From an uncultured Rhodospirillales bacterium (GTDB lineage: Bacteria > Pseudomonadota > Alphaproteobacteria > Acetobacterales > Acetobacteraceae), in the NCBI GenBank assembly GCA_903928895.1, contig CAIYSR010000158.1:1-64000 (forward strand): a DNA stretch of 64,000 nucleotides, in the 5' to 3' direction. Positions 51,501-61,400 of the stretch are shown here, piece by piece. How positions within the stretch are numbered: position 1 is the stretch's first letter; the number at the start of each line of letters is the position of its first letter. The position numbers and the translations under genes were made by a program. A model generated the notes under the pieces. That model saw only the letters and a list, made by a program, of their open reading frames with translations, did not search any database and was not told the DNA's origin.

Positions 51501-52181
51501 GTGCGCAAGATACTGTCCACTTCGGCGCTTGCTACCGTCCTGACGATCGGACTGGTGCTGCCCGTTGTCGCCTGGGCGCAAGCCACGCCGTCGGTCGAGG
51601 ATACGATCAACGCGTTGAAGCCGCGTCCGGGCAAGTCGCGCGGCTCCCGGCCGGTGCTCGCGCCGCCCGGGACCGAGGCGTCGGCGCCGGTTGCCGCTGC
51701 TCCGATCGCGTCGGCTCCGGCGATGCATGCGGCGCCGGGTGCGCCCGCCGTGCAGCAGCAGCCCACCGCCCGTCCGCCGGCCGTAGCCGCCGCCACCCCG
51801 ACCCGTCCGGTCGCCAGCGACGCCTCGGACGCGCCGGGCATCGATTTCAACGTTCTGTTCGCCAGCGGCTCCGCCGATCTCGCGCCGGCGACCCTGAAAA
51901 CCCTCGATACCATCGGCCGGGCGCTGTCGAGCAATGAACTCGCCGGATCGCGCTTCCGCATTGAGGGGCATACCGACACGGTGGGGAGCCGCGACGGCAA
52001 CCGCTCGTTGTCCGGGCGCCGTGCTGCCGCAGTTGTGGATTACCTCAGCCAGAAATATGGCATCGACCGCAGCCGCCTGGAGTCCAAGGGCATGGGGCAG
52101 GACGCACTGGTGGTGCCGACGGGTGATCAGGTCGACGAACCGCGGAACCGGCGTGTCCGCATCGTCAATATCACCGGCTGA
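51501..52181 (+). CDS. OmpA-family peptidoglycan-binding protein (second)
   Basis: A 226-aa paralog of the gene at 50808. Signal peptide MRKILSTSALATVLTIGLVL with cleavage near AWAQ. The first mature block (PSVEDTINALKPRPGKSRGSRP) repeats that of the first protein, and the OmpA domain has VLFASGSADLAPATLKTLDT, RIEGHTDTVGSRDGNRSL and DEPRNRRVRIVN. The central Ala/Pro linker is longer. Start is a GTG at 51501 with a GGAGG site. Tandem duplication with an altered linker is the simplest origin. Confidence 0.88.
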   Translation: MRKILSTSALATVLTIGLVLPVVAWAQATPSVEDTINALKPRPGKSRGSRPVLAPPGTEASAPVAAAPIASAPAMHAAPGAPAVQQQPTARPPAVAAATPTRPVASDASDAPGIDFNVLFASGSADLAPATLKTLDTIGRALSSNELAGSRFRIEGHTDTVGSRDGNRSLSGRRAAAVVDYLSQKYGIDRSRLESKGMGQDALVVPTGDQVDEPRNRRVRIVNITG

Positions 52182-52209
52182 TTCAGACGGCGTGGCCGGC
52201 TGAGGCAAG

Positions 52210-53253
52210 GTGCCGGACCTGGATCCTGATGCGACGATCAACACCCGGCCTCCAAAGGGGGCCGGGGTCGTTTTGCCGAAGCCGCCTTCACCCAAGGCGA
52301 GCGCGATAAATCCACTGATTTTGGTCAGCGGGCTCGCCGGGTTGGCGCTGCTGGGCGGAGCCGCCTACATGCTGCTGGGTCCGGCCGCCGTGGGACCCGC
52401 GAAGGAAGCCGCGCGCGCAGTGGCGCCGGCGACACTGGACAAGGGGCGGTCGGCGCCCATCCGCACCACCCTGCCCCACCGCACCGAGGCGGAGATCCTG
52501 GCGCAGCGGGTCCAGGCACCGCAGCCGGTGCGTTTCGCCACAAATCCACAAATCCTGGTCATCGACTATCCCGATCTGCGGAGCCAGGGCATGGCGTTCA
52601 ACCGCATCGCCGCCTTCGTCGAGAAGGCAGGGCTACCGCGCGACCGGGTGTTGAACGATCAGGACCTGGCGGCCGCCATCCAGTCTGAAAATGCGACGAC
52701 CGAGACCTACTATTACGGCCACGACTATCGGCTGGCCGATATCGCGCGGTTCTACGCCGCGGCCGACGCGCAGAAGATGGTATTGTCGGCCGACGAGGAG
52801 CGGTTGCGCGCGATCATCGCCGAGTCCGGCCTGCTGAACGACGGGGCAGAAGTGGCCGTGATCTCGGTCCCGCGCGAGGGGAGCGATCCTTTCGTGGATG
52901 CGTCCGGTCGGCAAAGCCTGTTGCGGCATGAGTTGTCGCACGGCGAGTTCTTCACGGTGCCGGCCTACGCCGCGTTTGCACGCCGGTTCTGGGCGGAGGA
53001 GATGAACGAGAGTGATCGCGCCGCCTTCCGCGGCTTCCTCGTTCGCCAGGGCTATGACCCGAAGGACGAGGACCTGCTGATCAACGAGATGCAGGCGCAC
53101 CTCATGCACACCACCGACATGCGCTATTTCAACGCACGTGACTGTGGCCTGCCGCGGCCACGCGTCGATGCTCTGCGCGCGCTGTTCGCGGACAAGATGC
53201 CCGACGGCTGGTTGCGGGACGCGGCACGGACCGCGCTCCCGGCGCTGCCGTAA
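52210..53253 (+). CDS. Single-pass membrane protein with HExxH motif
   Basis: A 347-aa protein. The cytoplasmic N-terminus MPDLDPDATINTRPPKGAG contains a TIN-R-P motif like that of TssL. A membrane helix follows at about 33-56. The periplasmic domain has RHELSHGEFFTV (His240, Glu241, His244) and, 47 residues on, INEMQAHLMH (Glu293), which fits a zinc-protease-type site with Glu as third ligand. The family name is not known to me. It may be a cell-wall or envelope hydrolase linked to T6SS or a pseudoenzyme. Start GTG 52210 follows AGGCAAG. Convergent with the kinase gene. Confidence 0.78.
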   Translation: MPDLDPDATINTRPPKGAGVVLPKPPSPKASAINPLILVSGLAGLALLGGAAYMLLGPAAVGPAKEAARAVAPATLDKGRSAPIRTTLPHRTEAEILAQRVQAPQPVRFATNPQILVIDYPDLRSQGMAFNRIAAFVEKAGLPRDRVLNDQDLAAAIQSENATTETYYYGHDYRLADIARFYAAADAQKMVLSADEERLRAIIAESGLLNDGAEVAVISVPREGSDPFVDASGRQSLLRHELSHGEFFTVPAYAAFARRFWAEEMNESDRAAFRGFLVRQGYDPKDEDLLINEMQAHLMHTTDMRYFNARDCGLPRPRVDALRALFADKMPDGWLRDAARTALPALP

Positions 53254-53278
53254 ACAGGCTCCGCGCCCTGCGGGGTGA

Positions 53279-55306
<2,028 letters not shown>

Positions 55307-55345
55307 GGCAATCCCGACATAGGCGCCCCCGCGGCGCGTTGGTAG

Positions 55346-58300
55346 TTATAAGCCAGCGAGGCGCGGAGTCGAACCCTGGATTTGCGCCGTCGTACTCGTT
55401 GCGCCGCCTTCACCGACGAGCGTGAAGGGAGCCCAGTAATACGGGTGCTTGAGCGGCGCGTCGACCTTTGCATCATCAAGATACTGGGTCTGCGCATTCC
55501 TCAGAGCCGTCGCCAGCCCCTGGGCATGGTTCTTCTCGTAGTTGAGCAGGGTCCGCGAGACCAGGCGGGTCGCCGTGCTGTCGTCCACCGTCCAGTGGGT
55601 GACCACCAGGGAGCGGGCACCGGCATAGAAGAATGCGCGGGCCAGCCCGGCGAGGCTTTCGCCCGCCGTGGTACCGCCCGGGCCGCCGGAGTTGCAAGCG
55701 GAGAGGATGACGGCGTCGGCATCGAGCTTGAGGTTGGAGATTTCGCTTGAGGTCAGCAACGCACCGATCGCGTCCTTGGCGCCGTCCGGCACCGAGGTGA
55801 TGATCGCAGGCTCGTCCTGGCAGGCCAGTTCAGCCGGCAAGAGCCCATGCGTCGCGAAATGGATGATGCGGTACTGGTAGAGCGCGCCGGACGCGTTCAT
55901 GGCCTTCACCTTGGGCACGGTGAAGGTTGGGCCGGTTACCTTGTCGGACGCGCTGGAGCCGAAGATGCGGCTGGCAATGTCGAGTTCGACCTCGGTGCCG
56001 TCGAGGCGCGGCAGGGAAGCCAGGACGTGGGCGCTCTCCTTGCACCGGTCGCCCTGGTAGGTCTTGGCTGCCTGCGCATCGGTGATCGGTCGGAAATCGC
56101 CGAAACCGAGCCACGGACGCGTCTGGCGCGATGCGGCGGTCTGCCGGAGTTTCACAAAGTTCGCCGCCGCCGGAACGTGGGCGATGATGAACTTCCGCAC
56201 AAGGAAAGGCGCCGCGCCGAGGTTGTTGGTCTCGGCCGGGCCGGTCAGCAACACCTCGAACGGCAGCGACAGCAGCGGGCCGGTGGGGGCCACGGTCATC
56301 ACACTGGCGCCCTCGAGGGCATCGGCCACCGGACCGAGGGTGCGGTCGTAGAGGTCCTTCGCGGCGGCCACGTCGAACATCGGCACGCGATCGTCGTCAC
56401 CGGGCTCGATGCTTTTGCGCACCTTCTTTACCAGCGCCGCAATTTCCTCGGTACCGCCGCCGACTGGGCCAACCGCGATATGCCCGTCACGGAGCACGAA
56501 GGTCCAACCGCCGGATCGGGCGAGGGTGATGGAAACGAAGGCCTCCTGCGGACGCAGGGCCGCGAACACGTCCTCGGGCTTCACCGCCTGCTGAATGAGC
56601 TGCTGGTAATTGGGGGCCGCGGCCTGCACCACGCCATCGGCGTCCGACAGGGCGGCACGCGCGGCGGTAATGGATTTGTCGAGTTCGGCCGCCTTGGCGA
56701 CCCCGGCCGCGTCGGGCGGGGAGGTGCCGAGCGCGTCACGATCACGCAGCAGGTCAGACAAGGCGTGCTCGGCGTCCTGCTGTTTGCGGATGGCCTCGCT
56801 GACCTTCGGATCCGCGCCACCGGCGGCGAGCCGCACCGCGGTCCGGCGGATTTCCTGGTCGGTGATGCTGCCGCGGGTCAACTGCGCCGCGGCGAACATC
56901 TCGGAGAGCATTGGCTGCCCCGCGGCGCCCGCCGCGGTCGCCGCCTCGGCATAGACTCCGAGACAGGGCTGCATCAGTTCAAAATCGACACCGTCCTTGG
57001 TGTCCTTGAGCAGGGCAGTCGCGGAACGGCATTGTTCGAGCGCCTCGGCGGTGCGCCCCTTCTTGGCATAAAGGGCGGCCTGGGCGAGCTGGGTCTCGGC
57101 GATCGGACGGGTGCGCGGCTGGGCGATGCGGAACGCGCGGACGCTTTCGCTGAGCTCGGACAGCGCGTCGTCGATCTTCTCGTCGGCAGCGGAGTTGACG
57201 CCGACGGTGCGGTAAAGCCGGGCGGCATAGACCGGCGCGGTGAGCGCATTGGCCTGGGCAAAGCGTTCGGCCGAGCGGCCGACAGCGCTCGCCTGGGCGG
57301 CATCGCCGGACAGGCGCAATGCGATGGCACGGTCACGGCGCGCCTCGAGGATGCCGAGCAGCGCCTCCTTCTCGGCCAGTGTGGCGTAGGGCTGCGAGTT
57401 GGCGAGCGCGTCGCCGAGGGTGACACCGCCCGACGACGTGCCCGAGATGGTACGGCGACGGCTGCTGACGAGGGGAATTTCGCGCGCCTCGGGCACCTGG
57501 GTCTTGTAGGCATCCTCGGCGGTCTGGAAGCGGTCGATCGCGGCCTTCGGATTGGCCTGGTTGAGCGCATGCAGGCCCAGATAGAGAGCGAGGCGGGCGC
57601 GACCGTTGCGGTCGATCTGGGCGGCGCCGGGCTGGTTGATCAGCCCCTCGGCCCGGGTAAAGAACTGCTGGGCATCGTCGAAGCGGCCTTGCACCGATAT
57701 CTGCAGCGCCAGCGACATCATCGCCGCGGCACCCGCCGGGCTGTCCTTGCCCTGGGCCTTTTCCTGGAGGTTCAGCGCGGCGCGATAGGCCTTCTCGGCC
57801 TGCTCCGGTTTGGCCGCGAGATTGGCCTGGAGCCCGGCCTGCATCAGGCCTTCGTATTGGGCGATGTCGCCGGCGCTGAAGGAGCGGGCGGCGAGATAGT
57901 CGGCCATCGCAGCGGAGTTCGGCGCAGTGGTGGCGGCGACGCTGCCGCCGGACAACTGGGCGATGGCGCGCTGGATGGTGGGGTAGGAGGCCGGCGTGCC
58001 ATCGGCGAGCCAGGCGTTGCCGCCGGCGACCGTGACGAGGGCGACCTGGGCCCAGCCACCGGCGCGACGGCTGCACTGGAGAATGACGGTGTCAGCGGTA
58101 TCGGGGCGCGGATCGCCGCATGCGAAGCGGCTCTCGAGTTCAACCCGCCAGGAGCCGTTGGTCGCCAGCGCGGTGAGGTTGGAGGCGCTGGCCGGGCCGC
58201 CCGGTCGGATGCGGGCAGAGGGCTGCTGCCAGGCGCCGCAGAAGATATCGGCGCCGCCGCCATTGCGCGTGACCATGGTGCAGGCTTCGCCTGTGGCGTT

Positions 58301-58420
58301 CTCGCCGATGGCAATGCCTTGCGAGTCCGCCTTGGACTTGTAGTAGGCGGTCGATGGCGGCGAATCGCAAGCCGCCAGGGCGAGGATCAGGCCGAAGGAG
58401 AGCAGAAGGGGTCCGCGCAT
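55346..58420 (-). CDS. TPR-CHAT lipoprotein (caspase-like protease fold)
   Basis: A 1024-aa lipoprotein. Signal peptide with lipobox LILALAAC (Cys near residue 18); mature protein starts CDSPPSTAYY. A TPR-like helical region covers about 180-560 (QYEGLMQAGLQANLAAKPEQAEKAY-type helices). The C-terminal CHAT domain has His858 in IIHFATHGLLPAE and Cys909 in VILSACNSGGPGG, and VVTHWTVDDSTATRLV after it. The dyad is intact, so it could act as a cysteine protease in the periplasm or at the outer membrane. It starts 1 nt after the adhesin gene ends; the two form an operon. Confidence 0.92.
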   Translation of the reverse strand: MRGPLLLSFGLILALAACDSPPSTAYYKSKADSQGIAIGENATGEACTMVTRNGGGADIFCGAWQQPSARIRPGGPASASNLTALATNGSWRVELESRFACGDPRPDTADTVILQCSRRAGGWAQVALVTVAGGNAWLADGTPASYPTIQRAIAQLSGGSVAATTAPNSAAMADYLAARSFSAGDIAQYEGLMQAGLQANLAAKPEQAEKAYRAALNLQEKAQGKDSPAGAAAMMSLALQISVQGRFDDAQQFFTRAEGLINQPGAAQIDRNGRARLALYLGLHALNQANPKAAIDRFQTAEDAYKTQVPEAREIPLVSSRRRTISGTSSGGVTLGDALANSQPYATLAEKEALLGILEARRDRAIALRLSGDAAQASAVGRSAERFAQANALTAPVYAARLYRTVGVNSAADEKIDDALSELSESVRAFRIAQPRTRPIAETQLAQAALYAKKGRTAEALEQCRSATALLKDTKDGVDFELMQPCLGVYAEAATAAGAAGQPMLSEMFAAAQLTRGSITDQEIRRTAVRLAAGGADPKVSEAIRKQQDAEHALSDLLRDRDALGTSPPDAAGVAKAAELDKSITAARAALSDADGVVQAAAPNYQQLIQQAVKPEDVFAALRPQEAFVSITLARSGGWTFVLRDGHIAVGPVGGGTEEIAALVKKVRKSIEPGDDDRVPMFDVAAAKDLYDRTLGPVADALEGASVMTVAPTGPLLSLPFEVLLTGPAETNNLGAAPFLVRKFIIAHVPAAANFVKLRQTAASRQTRPWLGFGDFRPITDAQAAKTYQGDRCKESAHVLASLPRLDGTEVELDIASRIFGSSASDKVTGPTFTVPKVKAMNASGALYQYRIIHFATHGLLPAELACQDEPAIITSVPDGAKDAIGALLTSSEISNLKLDADAVILSACNSGGPGGTTAGESLAGLARAFFYAGARSLVVTHWTVDDSTATRLVSRTLLNYEKNHAQGLATALRNAQTQYLDDAKVDAPLKHPYYWAPFTLVGEGGATSTTAQIQGSTPRLAGL

Positions 58421-58421
58421 G

Positions 58422-61400
58422 TCAGTAATCCCGGTCCGAAACGTTGGGCAGCAGCAGGTCGGGGTCGTCCAGCGGATCACTGAAGCGACCGATCATCAGG
58501 TCCTTGAAGGGATTTGTAATCGGAATCTGCGGGAAGAGCGAGGTCAAGACGCAGTTCACAGACGAAAGAGCACAACCGTTCATCTGGAAGTGGTTGCTCG
58601 GCACGTAATTCCCGCTCTGGGCAATAAAGGCCTGGGTCGCAGCCGCCTGATCGGAGACGGCAACCCCCTGCGCGGTGCGCAGCGTACCGAGCAGGGCGGT
58701 CGGCAGGCCGGTCAACTGCGTGTAGAACAAGGCAAGCGAGTCTGCATTGATGCGCCCGGTACTGTTGCCGGTGCCGACGTCCAGCACAATGGCGACCTTC
58801 GGCGCCACGAGGCCTTTCGCCGTCGCAGGGTCGAAGGCGATGGTCCCGGCGTGGGCCGAAAGAATGATCTCCAGCACCGGATGCGCGGCCGTGGCGTAGG
58901 CGGTTGCCGGCACCTTATAGGCGGTCGGCGTATAGGGCTGCATGGTAAAGGTGCCGCTCTGGGTGAAACCGCCGAGCCCGGCGGTGAACAGCGCGCCCGG
59001 CACATGCACCGGCGACGGACCCGCCTTCTGCGGGTCCTTCGGCGGCAGTCCGGACAAGGGACGGGTGAAGATATTCGCGCCCGAGTCGCCGGTATCGAGG
59101 GTGACACCATCGAGCACCCTGACGTCATTGGTGCCGGTGACCTCGATCATGGTGGCCTGAAGCGTGACACTGCCGCCCGCGCCAGAGCCTGATTTGCCCA
59201 GCGTGACGCTGTTGGCGGTCAGCGCGATCAGACCGGGTACCACTGCGGCCGAGGAGACCGCGACGTTGCGCGCCCCGGGGCTGGCGACGTTGATATCGCT
59301 GGCGATCAGCATGACATCGCTGGTGCCGGTCTCGTTGATGCGGATGCCGCCGGCCCACGACATCAGCGGGCCGCCGATGGTGAGCGTGCCGGGCGTGCCC
59401 GGCGCCTTGTTGTCGATATTGATCGAGCCGGTTGCGCCCAGCCCATACGCGGTCCCGGCCACCGTGGTGCCGAGGTTGGCAATGCTGCTGATCCCCGGGG
59501 TGCCCGAGTTGGTGACGCTGTTCGGCAAATAGAAATTGCCGGGATTGTCGGCTAGCCGGGACCAATACGGCGCTCCGCCAACCGGACTGTTGACCGTCTC
59601 CACCGTGTTCACCAGTGCCGGCACCACGAAGTCCGGCGTGGCCGTACTGTCCAACGTCAGCACGCCGCCGCGCCCGGTCAGCAGCTTCGCCACCACGTTG
59701 GCTGTGGTGTCGCCGAACGAATACAGCGCGAGGTTGTTGGCGGTGATGGTGCCGGTGTTCGGGAGAATGGTGTTGCCGAGCAGGGCGACGTCGGGCCGGG
59801 TTGCCGAGGTCGCGCCCACGGTGGCGGGCGTGTAGGCCGTCAGGGCCTGGTAGCCCGCCGCCGGCGTCGTCGCGCCGAGGTTGTTCGCCGGTGAGAACAG
59901 CGCGCCGCCCACCGTCACCGCCGCCGCGGTGCCGAAGATCGCGAAGCCGTTGCGCCCCTCCGGCGCCTGGATGCGGATCGGATAGAGACTCGGATCGACC
60001 GAAACATTGGCGCCAGCGGCCACCAGCCCATCGCCGTACTGGTCGGCCCCGGCCGTGGTCGTGAACAGGCGGACCGTCCCGCCGGACATGGTCGCCACCG
60101 TTATGCTGCCCCCCGAGTTGCCCTGGGTGATCTGCCCGCGGGCGGTCGCGGCCAACGTGCCGCCGGCGGCGATCACGCCCCTGGTCTGACTCAATGTGCC
60201 GCCCGCATAGAGCGCCATGTCGCCCACCGCCGCGAGCGTGCCGTTGCTCTGCGTGATGTTGGTGGTCGCAACCACACTCCCAGCGGCGGTGCCGGCGCCG
60301 CTGCCGATGCCGATGGTCAACCCGTTGTCCGACGCGATCACGCCGCCGGACTGCAACACATTGGCACTAGCATTGGCAACGATGGAGGTGGTGATACGGA
60401 GTTGGGCGCTTGGCCCAATGGCGCTGACCGTGCCGCCTGAGATCACCACCGCGTTGCCGGAGAAAAGGTTGCCCTTGAGCGCGATGGTCGGCGCGTTCAC
60501 CAGCCCGCTGTCCTGAACATAGGCGCCGGCGGCAGTCAGGTTGGCCGTATTGCCCGCCGAAAGCACCGCCGACCCGGTGATCTTCAGGTCACTGCCCGCA
60601 GTCACCGTGAGGGTGCCGCTGGCGGCCAGCGGCCCCCGCACCTCGATGCTGCCGCCCCCCCCGGTGATGGTCAGGTCCCCACCGGTGGCGATCACGCCGG
60701 GATAGACACTGGTCCCGGCGGCGCCGCCGCCCATCACCATCAACGGGCCGGGCGAGGCGGAGTTGTCGAGCGAAAAACTTCCGATCGCGCCATAGCCGTA
60801 GCCGGTGGTCCCGGTCGCCACGATGGTGCCGAGGTTGGTGACGTTACTGGCCGTAAGAGCGACATTGCCGGTGGTCGGGGCCGACCAGTAGGGGCTGGTA
60901 CCGCCCTGGACGAACGCGGTTTCGGCCGCCTTCACCAGGTCCGGCAGCGGGTACGGCGACAGGTTCGATGCCTCGCCGGCGACGATACCGGCACGGCCGG
61001 TCAGCAACGTGGCGATGACCTTGCCCGACGTGTCGTGTTGCGAATAGAGCGCAAGACGCCCCGCGCTGATCCCGCTCGTGATCGGGCTGATGCTATCGGC
61101 CAGCAGCACCACATCCGGCACGGTCACACCGACGACGCCGGGATTTGCCGTCGAGATCGTCGGCGGGGACTGTGCCGCCGCACCAAGGTTGCAAGCCGGG
61201 CAGAAGACTACGAAGTTGGCGCCGGTGCTGATCGGGGCAGTGGTGCCGAACACCGAGAAGCTGTTGCTGCCGCCCGGGGCCTGGATGCGAATGGGATAGG
61301 TGGTCGGATCATTTGACGCGCCTGTGCCGCCGGCAACGATGCCGTCTCCCCCTTGCGATGCGCCTGCGGTGATACTGTGCAGCAGCACGGTCGCGCCGGA

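Noticed and set aside
55847-58483. Long open frame antisense to the CHAT gene
   Set aside because: Shadow of a clear CHAT/TPR gene; no independent support.
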